A stretch of 64,000 nt of DNA from Mycobacterium basiliense (GTDB taxonomy: Bacteria > Actinomycetota > Actinomycetes > Mycobacteriales > Mycobacteriaceae), in contig NZ_LR130759.1 of NCBI RefSeq assembly GCF_900292015.1, positions 620,001-684,000 of the forward strand. Reading direction: 5' to 3'. Below, piece after piece: positions 18,657 to 26,950 of the stretch (within the stretch, counting starts at the first letter, position 1; each line of letters opens with the position of its first letter). The position numbers were made by a program, and so were the translations under genes. A model generated the notes under the pieces. The model had not been told where the DNA came from and made no database searches. It saw nothing but the letters and a program-made list of their open reading frames with translations.

Positions 18657-19125
18657 CGCGCCTCTCCTGGGTCGGCCGCGGTGCTGCTGGCGGTTTTGGG
18701 CGCCACATATCGGGTGGCGGCCAGGCCCGATATCTGGGGCCGTGTCGTCACGATTGACATGGACTACTCCTTGACGGAACTATCGGGTCCGCGAAGGACC
18801 TCCCCTGCCACCGGACTGGGATGCGTCGTGCGGATCAACCGCGGCGCCCGCCAGCAATCTCGGATGCCTCGGGTCTTCGCTAGTCGCGCACTTGCCCCCA
18901 CCTCCTAAGGCCAAGTTACACAGTGACCTGTGAGCAGATTTACACAAAAATCCTGGGATTGCGCGCGGAAGCGCCTTTCTCTTATAGAGCCCTCTGTTAT
19001 TGCGGGTACATGTTGGTATGGGTGCTACCAAAGTTCGCCGCGGTGGCGCGCACCTATCCTTGAGCGGCGAGACAATAACCGAGCGAGAGGTACCGAGCGA
19101 AGGTGCCGAGCGAGAGGGTGAGCTG
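18657..19125. other. Intergenic region between PPE9-like gene and purT
   Basis: About 470 bp with divergent genes on both sides, so it should hold two promoters. The part 18890-19010 is AT-richer than its surroundings (TTTACACAAAAATCCTGGG, TCTCTTATAGAGCCC). At 19078-19120 an imperfect repeat of CCGAGCGAGAGGT/CCGAAGGT-like units leads into the purT start. No RNA gene recognised. Confidence 0.5.
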
Positions 19126-20496
19126 GTGACTGACGGTCTGACCGAAGGACACGGCGAGCCACTCGGCAACCACGAGCACCTGGCTGTTCGCGACGAGGAC
19201 TCGGCGCCCGCAGGCGACAAGACGACGGCCATTACCGTATCGCCCGCCACGGCGCCGCGCGCCGAAGCCGAAGCCGGCGTGGGGCCGCGAGTGCTGCTGC
19301 TCGGCGCCGGCGAATTCGGCCGGGAGCTTGCGGTAGCGCTGCAAGGCTTCGGTGCGGAGGTGATCGCAGCCGACGGTTATCCCGACGCGCCCGCGCACCG
19401 GGTCGCCGACCAGTCGCTGGTGGTAACGCTGACTGATGGCGACGAGCTGGGCGCGGTCTTGGCGCGGTTGCGGCCCGACTTCGTGGTGACGCTCACCGAC
19501 GCGGTCAACGGGGCGGCTCTGGATGCTTTCGACAGCAGCCAAGCTCGGGACAGCGACTCGGGAGCCGGATTCACCGAGCTGGTGCCCAACGCGCGCAGCG
19601 TCCGGCTGCTCGGTGATCGAGAGGGCCTGCGCAAGCTGGCCGCCGACGAATTGGGCTTGCCCACCGCGCCTTTCTGGTTTGTCGGATCGCTTGGCGAACT
19701 CGAAGCGGTGGCCGCCCATGCCGGATACCCGCTGCTCGTCCGGCCCGCCACGAAGGCGGACGGTCGGCGGCACTCAGTGGTCAGGGAACGCGCCGGCATC
19801 AACGAGGCCTGGGAACGCGCCACCGCCGGCGGCGCGGCCGGAGCGCAACCGCGCGTCTGGGCCGAGATGGTGGTCGACGTCGAGTTTTTGATCACGCTGA
19901 TCGTGGTGTGCACCGAGGCGGCCAACGGGCCGGTTATCGAATTCTGCGCACCGATCGGTCATCGGGTCGCCGACGGCGGCCAGCTGGAGGCATGGCAACC
20001 CCAGAAGATGAGTGCGGCCGCGTTTGATGCCGCCAAGTCGATTGCCGCGCGCATCGTCAAAGCGCTGGGTGGGCGCGGCGTCTTCGGTGTCGAATTGATG
20101 ATCAACGGCGACGAGGTGTACTTTGCCGACGTCACCGCATGGCCGGGTGACACCTCCTGGGTTACCCGGCGCACCCAGCGTCTTTCGGTGTTCGAGCTGC
20201 AGGCACGGGCAATCCTGGGCGTTGCGGTCGACACCTTGATGGTGTCGCCGGGCGCGGCCTGGGTGATCGGTCCGGGCCGGGCATCGGCGAGCGGGGCGCC
20301 GGGCGCCCACGCCTTCCAGGCCCTTACCGCCGCGCTCAGCGTGCCCGAAAGCGATGTCCGAGTGTTCGGGCGGGCGGGCGCGGGTGCCCCCGGAAAGCGT
20401 GCGGTGGCCTTGGCCACCGCGCCCGACGTGGCGATTGCCCGCGACCGCGCCCGTGAGGTCGCGGCGCGGCTAGATATGCCAGACTCACGCGGGTGA
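19126..20496 (+). CDS. purT: ATP-grasp formate-dependent GAR transformylase 2
   Basis: The enzyme uses formate and ATP to convert glycinamide ribonucleotide to formyl-GAR in purine synthesis. The Rossmann-like N-domain has RVLLLGAGEFGRELAVALQGFG. The ATP-grasp region includes LLGDREGLRKLAADELGLPT, GYPLLVRPATKADG (ATP-binding lysine; partly altered from the usual KPVMSSSGKG loop) and GVFGVELMINGDEVYFADVTAWPGDT. About 456 residues from the GTG at 19126, chosen because GAGAGGG precedes it; the frame also opens at ATG 19018. The first ~45 residues are an acidic, low-complexity extension absent from typical PurT. The usual substrate-phosphate loop ENEVSPRPHDTG reads ADVTAWPGDTSW here, so activity may be altered. 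The rhodanese gene overlaps its stop by four bases. Confidence 0.85.
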   Translation: MTDGLTEGHGEPLGNHEHLAVRDEDSAPAGDKTTAITVSPATAPRAEAEAGVGPRVLLLGAGEFGRELAVALQGFGAEVIAADGYPDAPAHRVADQSLVVTLTDGDELGAVLARLRPDFVVTLTDAVNGAALDAFDSSQARDSDSGAGFTELVPNARSVRLLGDREGLRKLAADELGLPTAPFWFVGSLGELEAVAAHAGYPLLVRPATKADGRRHSVVRERAGINEAWERATAGGAAGAQPRVWAEMVVDVEFLITLIVVCTEAANGPVIEFCAPIGHRVADGGQLEAWQPQKMSAAAFDAAKSIAARIVKALGGRGVFGVELMINGDEVYFADVTAWPGDTSWVTRRTQRLSVFELQARAILGVAVDTLMVSPGAAWVIGPGRASASGAPGAHAFQALTAALSVPESDVRVFGRAGAGAPGKRAVALATAPDVAIARDRAREVAARLDMPDSRG

Positions 20497-20918
20497 GCTA
20501 CGCGGGAGACATAACGCCACTCGAGGCATGGAAGATCCTCACCGATAACCCTCGAGCGGTGCTGGTAGACGTGCGCACCTCCGCCGAGTGGACCTTTGTC
20601 GGAGTGCCGGACTTGTCCAGCCTCGGCCGTGACGTGGTCTACATCGAGTGGAACACCGTCGACGGGGGCCACAATGGGAACTTCCTGGCCGAACTGCAGG
20701 AGGCTATCCCACCCGCGGACGGGGCCGACGAAGAGCGTCCCGTGGTCTTCCTGTGTCGGTCGGGTAACCGCTCCATTGGTGCCGCCGAGGCCGCGACCGC
20801 GGCGGGGATAGTGCCGGCCTACAACGTGCTGGACGGCTTTGAAGGACACCCCGACGCCGACGGGCATCGCGGCGTGGCAGGCTGGCGCGCCATCGGCTTG
20901 CCCTGGAGACAGGGATGA
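20493..20918 (+). CDS. Rhodanese-domain sulfurtransferase
   Basis: A 141-residue single-domain rhodanese. The N-terminal ILTDNPRAVLVDVRTSAEWTFVG carries the domain's aspartate-arginine motif. The catalytic loop FLCRSGNRSIGAA (Cys at ~90 in CRSGNRS) is intact, so persulfide transfer is plausible. The C-terminal GWRAIGLPWRQG is typical of this clade. GTG start overlapping purT (GTGA). It sits 54 bp upstream of metZ, a sulfhydrylase, which suggests a role in sulfur assimilation. Corresponds to Rv0390. Confidence 0.9.
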   Translation: MSYAGDITPLEAWKILTDNPRAVLVDVRTSAEWTFVGVPDLSSLGRDVVYIEWNTVDGGHNGNFLAELQEAIPPADGADEERPVVFLCRSGNRSIGAAEAATAAGIVPAYNVLDGFEGHPDADGHRGVAGWRAIGLPWRQG

Positions 20919-20972
20919 AGCGGCGATGACCCCCGCCGGCCGGGGCACCCAGCCCTCGGAGGGGCGGTGCCT

Positions 20973-22205
20973 ATGACCGACGGTTCCTGGTCGGGACGTT
21001 CGGTCCGCACACCTCATGCGCTGCCGGATGGCGTCAGCCAAGCCACCATCGGCGTGCGTGGCGGGATGTTGCGGTCCGGGTTCGACGAGACGGCCGAGGC
21101 GATGTATCTGACATCGGGCTACGTTTACGATTCGGCGGCGCTTGCCGAGCAGTCGTTCACCGGCGAAGTAGACCACTTTGTGTACTCGCGTTACGGCAAC
21201 CCGACGGTGGCCACCTTCGAGGAACGCCTACGTCTGATCGAGGGAGCCCCGGCGGCATTCGCCACCGCCAGCGGCATGGCAGCGGTATTTACCGCGCTGG
21301 GCGCCCTGCTGGCGGCGGGGGACCGGTTGGTGGCATCGCGCAGCTTGTTCGGGTCGTGCTTTGTGGTGTGCAACGAGATACTGCCGCGCTGGGGGGTAGA
21401 AACCGTTTTCGTCGACGGTGACGACCTCTCGCAGTGGGAGCGGGCCCTCGCGGAACCGACACAGGCGGTGTTCTTCGAAACCCCGTCGAATCCGATGCAG
21501 TCGTTGGTCGACATTGCCTCGGTGACCGAGCTGGCCCACGCTGCCGGTGCAAAAGTGGTGCTGGACAACGTTTTTGCTACGCCGCTATTGCAGCGGAGCA
21601 TTCCGCTGGGGGTTGACGTGGTGGTGTACTCGGGCACCAAACACATCGACGGTCAGGGCCGGGTGCTGGGCGGAGCCATTCTCGGAGATAAGGAGTACAT
21701 CGACGGTCCGGTGCAGAAGCTGATGCGGCACACCGGCCCGGCGATGAGCGCCTTCAATGCCTGGGTGTTGCTGAAAGGCCTTGAAACGCTGGCGCTTCGA
21801 GTGGAGCAGGGCAATTCCTCGGCGCAGCACATTGCGGAATTCCTGGAGGGACATCCGGCGGTCCGCTGGGTGCGCTACCCATATCTGGCCTCACATCCGC
21901 AGCATGATCTGGCCAAGCGCCAGATGTCCGGTGGCGGAACGGTCGTCACTTTCGCGCTTGCCGGCCCGCAGGAGGCCGCCAAGAAACGGGCCTTCGAGGT
22001 GCTGGACAAACTGCGGCTGATCGACATTTCCAACAACCTTGGCGATGCCAAGTCGCTCATCACCCATCCGGCGACCACGACGCACCGGGCGATGGGGCCG
22101 GAGGGTCGGGCCGCCATCGGGCTCGGGGACGACGTGGTGCGCATCTCGGTCGGGTTGGAAGGCACCGAGGACTTGATCGCCGACATCGACCGGGCCCTGG
22201 GATAG
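20973..22205 (+). CDS. metZ: O-succinylhomoserine sulfhydrylase
   Basis: A 410-residue PLP-dependent Cys/Met-metabolism enzyme that makes homocysteine from O-succinylhomoserine and sulfide. Motifs seen are YSRYGNPTVATFEERL (PLP phosphate Tyr/Arg), ATASGMAAVF, ETPSNPMQ, VVLDNVFATPLLQ (PLP-N1 Asp), VVYSGTKHIDGQGR with the Schiff-base lysine in SGTKH, and SNNLGDAKSLITHPATTTHRAM. The ATG at 20973 follows GGAGGGGCGG; an in-frame GTG at 20967 is less likely. It is nearly identical in layout to Rv0391. Its stop lies 4 bp from the convergent ndhA stop. Confidence 0.97.
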   Translation: MTDGSWSGRSVRTPHALPDGVSQATIGVRGGMLRSGFDETAEAMYLTSGYVYDSAALAEQSFTGEVDHFVYSRYGNPTVATFEERLRLIEGAPAAFATASGMAAVFTALGALLAAGDRLVASRSLFGSCFVVCNEILPRWGVETVFVDGDDLSQWERALAEPTQAVFFETPSNPMQSLVDIASVTELAHAAGAKVVLDNVFATPLLQRSIPLGVDVVVYSGTKHIDGQGRVLGGAILGDKEYIDGPVQKLMRHTGPAMSAFNAWVLLKGLETLALRVEQGNSSAQHIAEFLEGHPAVRWVRYPYLASHPQHDLAKRQMSGGGTVVTFALAGPQEAAKKRAFEVLDKLRLIDISNNLGDAKSLITHPATTTHRAMGPEGRAAIGLGDDVVRISVGLEGTEDLIADIDRALG

Positions 22206-22209
22206 CGCG

Positions 22210-23625
22210 CTAACTCGCCGCTTCCCGTTCGGCCGCCTCGGCGCGTTCGGCGGCCGCCAGCGCGCCCCCTTCCGCTCGGGCCTGGACATAGCGCATCGCC
22301 AATCGCGCGTAGACCATCTGGCTGGTAATCGCCATCTGGCCGCGGGTGCGGCCAAGGAAGGAGATTCCCCAGGCGAACATCGCGGCGATCCGGTTCCGAT
22401 GGCCGACCAGGTAGTACAGATGCAGCACCAGCCACGCCAACCATGCGATAAAGCCGGCGAACTCGAGCTTGCCGACCTGCGCGACGGCGCTATACCGGGA
22501 GATGAGGGCCATGCTGCCCTTGTTGAAGTACTTGAACGGCTTGCGGTTGGCCGGATCGTCGTGGCCCTTCACCGCGTGCTTGATCACCGTGGTGGCGTAA
22601 TGCGCCCCTTGAATGGCGCCCTGCGCCATCCCGGGTACACCGGGCACCGACATCAGATCGCCGATGACGAAGACGTGCGGGTGGCCCTTGACGGTGAGGT
22701 CGGGCTCGACGATTACTCGTCCGGCGCGGTCGGTTTCGGTGCCCTCGGACTGGTCGGCGATCATCTTGCCCAGCGAGCTAGCCTGCACGCCCGCCGCCCA
22801 CACCTTGCACGCGCATTCGATCCGGCGCACGGCGCCGTCCTTCTCCTTGACCGTGATGCCTTTGTAGTCGACGGCCGTCACCATCGCGTTGAGCTGGACC
22901 TCGACATCCATCTTTTCCAGTCGATGTTGCGCCTTGAGGCCTAACTTTGGGCCCATCGGCGGCAGCACCGAGGGCGCCGCGTCGAGCAGGATGACCCGGC
23001 ACTCGCTGGGGGTAATGGTCCGAAACGCCCCGGCCAGCGTGCGCTCGGCCAGCTGGACGATCTCGCCGGCCACTTCGACGCCGGTCGGTCCGGCGCCGAC
23101 CACGACAAATGTCAGACGTCGTTCGCGCTCGGCGTGATCGGTAGCGACCTCGGCCGCCTCGAACGCGCCGAGGATGCGGCCGCGCAATTCCAGGGCGTCG
23201 TCGACGGTTTTCATGCCGGGGGCGAAGATGGCGAACTCGTCGTTGCCGAAGTAGGACTGTTGTGCGCCGGCGGCCACGATGAGGCTGTCATACCGCGTCA
23301 CCGTCGTCATGTCCATCAATTGCGACGTAACCGTCTTCGCGTTCAGGTCGATCCCGTTGACCTCACCCAGCAACACTCGTACGTTTTTCTGCTTACGCAG
23401 AATCAACCTGGTGGTTGGGGCGATGTCGCCTTCGGACAAGATGCCGGTGGCTACCTGATACAGCAGCGGTTGGAAGAGGTGGGTGGTCGTCTTCGAGATG
23501 AGGGTGATGTCAACGTCGGCCCGCTTGAGCGCCCTGGCCGCATTCAGTCCGCCGAATCCGCTTCCGATGATGACGACGTGGTGGCGCCTGCCGGCGGCTG
23601 AGGGTTCGCTGGTTGGGGGCGTCAT
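22210..23625 (-). CDS. ndhA: Type II NADH:quinone dehydrogenase
   Basis: A 471-residue NDH-2 flavoprotein that passes electrons from NADH to menaquinone without proton pumping. FAD-binding dinucleotide fold IGSGFGGLNAARALKR (residues ~20-35). NADH-binding fold VVGAGPTGVEVAGEIVQLAERT (~175-196). Conserved FVIGDL and GAIQGAHYATTVIK, where the quinone tunnel lies. The C-terminal amphipathic region is LAWLVLHLYYLVGHRNRIAAMFAWGISF, and the Ala/Glu-rich tail is like mycobacterial Ndh and NdhA. The ATG follows AAGGAGGACC. Position after metZ matches Rv0392c (ndhA) rather than ndh. Confidence 0.93.
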   Translation of the reverse strand: MTPPTSEPSAAGRRHHVVIIGSGFGGLNAARALKRADVDITLISKTTTHLFQPLLYQVATGILSEGDIAPTTRLILRKQKNVRVLLGEVNGIDLNAKTVTSQLMDMTTVTRYDSLIVAAGAQQSYFGNDEFAIFAPGMKTVDDALELRGRILGAFEAAEVATDHAERERRLTFVVVGAGPTGVEVAGEIVQLAERTLAGAFRTITPSECRVILLDAAPSVLPPMGPKLGLKAQHRLEKMDVEVQLNAMVTAVDYKGITVKEKDGAVRRIECACKVWAAGVQASSLGKMIADQSEGTETDRAGRVIVEPDLTVKGHPHVFVIGDLMSVPGVPGMAQGAIQGAHYATTVIKHAVKGHDDPANRKPFKYFNKGSMALISRYSAVAQVGKLEFAGFIAWLAWLVLHLYYLVGHRNRIAAMFAWGISFLGRTRGQMAITSQMVYARLAMRYVQARAEGGALAAAERAEAAEREAAS

Positions 23626-23765
23626 GGTCCTCCTTCAGGTTCTCCGTCAGTCTCACTTGTTCACTCGATCTCGTTTGGTCACTGCGGCGCATGTACACCG
23701 TACGACTCCACCCAGACCAACGTCGATCGTTTCCGGGTCGCCGTAGCTGGGACGACATTTGCGGA

Positions 23766-23782
23766 ATACGGATGGGGGGTAT
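23766..23782 (+). promoter_or_regulatory. Candidate copper-responsive (RicR/CsoR-like) operator
   Basis: The 17-bp interrupted palindrome ATACGGATGGGGGGTAT has outer arms ATAC/GTAT around a G-rich core, 12 bp before the GTG of the LpqS-like gene. A -10-like TATAGC overlaps its right edge (23780-23785), so a bound repressor would block the promoter. Resemblance to RicR operators is from memory of that motif class. Confidence 0.35.
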
Positions 23783-23793
23783 AGCTTCGAGGG

Positions 23794-24174
23794 GTGACGC
23801 TGGACCCTCGGGTGTCGATGCGACCCGCGGTTGGCGCGATGGTTGCCGCTTGGCTGGTTTTCGGTATTGCTGGAGTGCACTGCGGAATCCCGCGGGTCGA
23901 TTTCGCCCAGACTCACCTTGTCGCAATGGCCGCCGGTGATCAGGCGAATCTGCACCTCGGTTCGACACCGCCGTGTCCACCGAAGTTTACGACCGCGGAG
24001 TCGCCGCGGGCGCCGACCTCTTTGGTGCCGCTCGGCGTCGTCGTGGTGATCGGCCTCGTTGTTGGCTTTCTGGCGGACCTCAGTACCGCGGGCGGCCGCG
24101 GTCCACCGGTTCGGCCGGGTTTCGCTATGTCGGGCCGGAGACTGCTGACGCGCTTCTGTCTAGCTCGTTGCTGA
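23794..24174 (+). CDS. LpqS-like small secreted or membrane protein, putative copper response
   Basis: A 126-residue protein whose end, GPPVRPGFAMSGRRLLTRFCLARC, closely resembles the C-terminus I recall for mycobacterial LpqS (a RicR-regulated copper-response lipoprotein). Its HLGSTPPCPPKF matches the PPCPE-like region there. An N-terminal hydrophobic stretch (MVAAWLVFGIAGVHCGI) gives a signal or anchor, and the Cys could be a weak lipobox. A second hydrophobic stretch is LVPLGVVVVIGLVVGFLADL. Cys and His residues could bind copper. The GTG at 23794 sits close behind a -10-like element, suggesting leaderless translation; an in-frame ATG at 23818 is the alternative. There is no counterpart at this locus in H37Rv as I remember it. 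Confidence 0.6.
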   Translation: MTLDPRVSMRPAVGAMVAAWLVFGIAGVHCGIPRVDFAQTHLVAMAAGDQANLHLGSTPPCPPKFTTAESPRAPTSLVPLGVVVVIGLVVGFLADLSTAGGRGPPVRPGFAMSGRRLLTRFCLARC

Positions 24175-24356
24175 TCGGTCGATACCAAGCCATTTAGCTG
24201 GTCGCGCCTGGGCGCATCGCGACGGCGTTTTTCGCTGTCCAGGATTGGGCCACACGTATCGGCGCTGCTCGCCGTGCGTACCAAATCCTAAGGCCGGCAA
24301 TGAGTGTGGTGTTAACGGCTAATCGCAAGAGCTAAATCAATTGGAGGTAAGGGGAA

Positions 24357-25502
24357 ATGGACTATGGTGCGCAGCCACCAGAGGTCAACTCCGCGAAAAT
24401 ATACTCGGGCCCGGGTGCCGGCTCGATGCTGGTCGCCGCGGCGGCCTGGGAGGCCATCGGCGACGAGCTCTATGCCGCGGCCAAGGCCTGCCGTGAGCTT
24501 GTTTTGGGGCTGACCGGCGAATCCTGGCAAAGCCCGGCATCGTGGGCGATGGCCACGGCCGCGGCGACTTACGTGGCGTGGCTGGGCGCAACCGCGGCAC
24601 AAGCCCAGCAAGCCGCTACGCAAATGCGGGCCGCCGCCGGCGCATTCGACGCCGCGTTTGCCGCAATGGTGCCCCCGCCGGTGATCGCCGCCAATCGCGC
24701 TTTGCTCATATTGCTGAGCGCAACCAACGTGTTGGGCGTCAACACTCCCGCCATCGCGACCGTCGAGGCCCACTATGGCGAGATGTGGGCCCAAGATGCC
24801 GCCGCCATGTACGGCTATGCGGGTGCGGCGGCGACGACGACCTTGACGGACTTCGCGCCGGCCCCGGGAGTAGCCAACGTGGCCGTGGTGGTCGACCCGG
24901 CCTCGGCCGCCTTGTCTCAGCTGACATCTGCTGTGCCCCAAGCATTACAACAGCTCGCCCAGCCGGTGCAGTCGTCAATTGCCGGCCTGACCCTGTCGGA
25001 CGGCCTGAGCACCCTGAGCTCGTTGTCGTCGCCGGCCAGTTCGGCCGCCTCGACGATGAGTTCGTCGATGTCGGCCATGTCGTCGGTGAGCTCGGTGGCT
25101 AAGATGCTCGGCTCGTCCACCGCCGTCGTCTCGGATGAAGCCAGGACGCTCGGCCCCACCCCGGCTGCCGCGGTCGGCCCCGCCGCGGGTGCATTGCCGG
25201 CACGGATTGCAGGCCTGGCGAGTTTCGCAGGATCGGCCGGGTTGGGCAGGGCAATGTCCCTGGGACAGTTGTCGGTGCCGCCGAATTGGACCTCCGTCGC
25301 CCTGCCGCCCAGCGCCTCCGCGGCGCCGCTACCCGCCGCCGTGGGCGCGGGTCCGGCGCTGCCAAGTGGCGTCGGAAACATTCTGGGCGGCTTGCCAATT
25401 GCGGGCACGTCCGGCCGAGCCGGCGAGGGTGTTGGCGGTGTCGCCGGCGCGCGGGCGGGCATGCGCCCCACGGTGATGCCGCGCCCCGTGTTCGGCGGGT
25501 GA
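24357..25502 (+). CDS. PPE family protein, SVP subfamily
   Basis: A 381-residue PPE protein beginning MDYGAQPPEVNSAKIYSGPG. The WxG motif is at GESWQSPAS (~59-67), and the PPE domain ends near [19 protein letters not shown] (~150-168). A Ser-rich middle segment (LSSLSSPASSAASTMSSSMS, ~220-245) and the signature LGQLSVPPNW (~305-314) follow, then an Ala/Gly/Pro tail. It has a strong ribosome site, GGAGGTAAGGGGA. No PE gene is adjacent. Probably an ESX-exported surface protein by family. It lies in a stretch of insertions and relics between ndhA and Rv0398c-like that appears accessory. Confidence 0.92.
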   Translation: MDYGAQPPEVNSAKIYSGPGAGSMLVAAAAWEAIGDELYAAAKACRELVLGLTGESWQSPASWAMATAAATYVAWLGATAAQAQQAATQMRAAAGAFDAAFAAMVPPPVIAANRALLILLSATNVLGVNTPAIATVEAHYGEMWAQDAAAMYGYAGAAATTTLTDFAPAPGVANVAVVVDPASAALSQLTSAVPQALQQLAQPVQSSIAGLTLSDGLSTLSSLSSPASSAASTMSSSMSAMSSVSSVAKMLGSSTAVVSDEARTLGPTPAAAVGPAAGALPARIAGLASFAGSAGLGRAMSLGQLSVPPNWTSVALPPSASAAPLPAAVGAGPALPSGVGNILGGLPIAGTSGRAGEGVGGVAGARAGMRPTVMPRPVFGG

Positions 25503-25671
25503 GGTCCCACCCGGTTTGCATGGCCGGTGCCCTGCCACGGAACCTGTCGCGGGGTTGCAGGCTGCGCGTGTGAGGCATGCCGGACGCCGAGGTTCGCGGA
25601 GCGGGAATTGAAATCCCTTGGCTGGTAACCGCTGTATCGGTTTCCCGCCGGCTCCTGGTATCTCCGTTCGA

Positions 25672-26075
25672 ATGGGAGCGCGCACCGGGTACCCGGAGGG
25701 GACGTTCAGCTGGGTCGACCTCGCCACCACCGACCCGGTATGTGACGCTCTTGGCTGGACTCCGGACGAGCGCATGGCGGACGGTCGCGCGTACACCGTG
25801 TTGCGTCGCGAGTAACAGGAGGTCACCGGGCTCTATGAGGCCGCGACACCTACTTTCTGCTGCTCCGCGACGCCGCGATCTCGGATCCGCACCAAGCGTA
25901 CGCGGTGCTCGCCCAGATGCTTTGGGCAACGAGTCTCGTCGCCCTGGCGCCGGCGCCAGCCGCGAACAAGAACCGCATCGTGGTAACCGCCCGCGACCGC
26001 GGCGCGCTTTGGCCTGACGCGGATCGGTGGATCTCGGCCGGCCGATCGGCGACCCGGACCACAGTGACCGACTAG
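25672..26075 (+). pseudogene. Broken VOC/glyoxalase-superfamily gene and fused unknown fragment
   Basis: From ATG 25672 the frame reads MGARTGYPEGTFSWVDLATTD, the typical start of two-domain VOC proteins (glyoxalase/bleomycin-resistance fold). The FYxxLFGW helix is shortened to CDALGWTPDER by an in-frame loss. A TAA follows TVLRRE at ~25813. Past the stop the same frame continues EVTGLYEA as in intact homologues, so the stop is a disabling change. From ~25842 a different frame (DTYFLLLRDAAISDPHQAYA to WPDADRW) stays open to a stop at 26075 and belongs to something I do not recognise. Remaining part of the 300-residue VOC protein is missing. Confidence 0.6.
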
Positions 26076-26099
26076 AACGACTGACTACGGCGGCGTGGG

Positions 26100-26950
26100 T
26101 CCGACCCTTAAGATGGTTGAGGTCAGCAGAGGACGCTAGTGTCGAATGTGTGTTCGATATTCGGTTGGCTAACGTCGGCGCGGTGCATGATCTCGACGAT
26201 GCCGGGCTGATCGATGTGATGTGTGCCCGGCGTCCGAATCTGCGGCGTGTGGTGGGCTGGTCGTCCACGTGCTGGCCGACGCCGCGACCATTGCGGGCGA
26301 CTCGGCGGCCCCTGGCTACCTGTCGGGGTTCGGTGGCCTTCCCGCGCCTGGGCTTCGAGAACTGGCCAAGTCGGCCAAGCTGCGCCCGCTAATCCACCCC
26401 AAGGATCGTCCGCCCGAGCCGCAGTACCGGCCGTCGACGGCTTTGGCCGAGTTCGTTCGATGCCGCGATCTCACATGTCGGTTCCCTGGCTGCGATCGCC
26501 CCGCCGCACACTGCGACATTGACCACACGGTGCCGTATCCGTTGGGGCCGACACATGCGTCAAACCTCAAGCTACTATGCCGAATTCATCATCGGCTGAA
26601 GTCGTTCTATGCCGGGTCGCACGGTTGGCAGGATCGCCAGGAGCCGGACGGCACCGTGTTCTGGACCGCACCGTCCGGAGACACGTCTACACCACCAGGC
26701 CCGGCGGGAGTCTTTTCTTTCCGGCGCTGGCCATCCCGACCGGCGCACTGGTGTTGCCGGCGGATCTGCCGCCACCGGCGGAGCATCGAGGTCTGATGAT
26801 GCCGCTCCGGCGACGCACCCGGGCCCAGGACCGGCCGCCCGCATCGACTGGGAGCGCGGCATCAACAAGGCGCGCATCGATGCTGAAGCGGCCGACGCCA
26901 AGCGCGGCCCGTCACGGCCGATCCGCCGCCGTTCTAGCGCGCCTGCTACA
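26100..26950 (+). mobile_element. Decayed REP13E12 / DUF222-HNH element
   Basis: Fragments of the 13E12 repeat family protein (DUF222 plus HNH endonuclease) lie in several frames. An N-terminal piece reads ANVGAVHDLDDAGLIDVMC, then a frame change leads to VVHVLADAATIAGDSAAPGY and LRPLIHPKDRPPEPQYRPST. The HNH part is CRFPGCDRPAAHCDIDHTVP followed by HASNLKLLCRIHHRLKSF. After further frameshifts come GGSLFFPALAIPTGALVLP and RGINKARIDAEAADAKRGPS. The central part of DUF222 is deleted and no full frame exists. The H37Rv equivalent region (Rv0393-Rv0397, from memory) also holds a 13E12 element, so this is an old resident. Non-functional as protein. Confidence 0.85.

Noticed and set aside
19959..21176. 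A 405-codon minus-strand frame across purT, rhodanese and metZ
   Set aside because: Crosses three well-defined plus-strand genes and carries no motifs.
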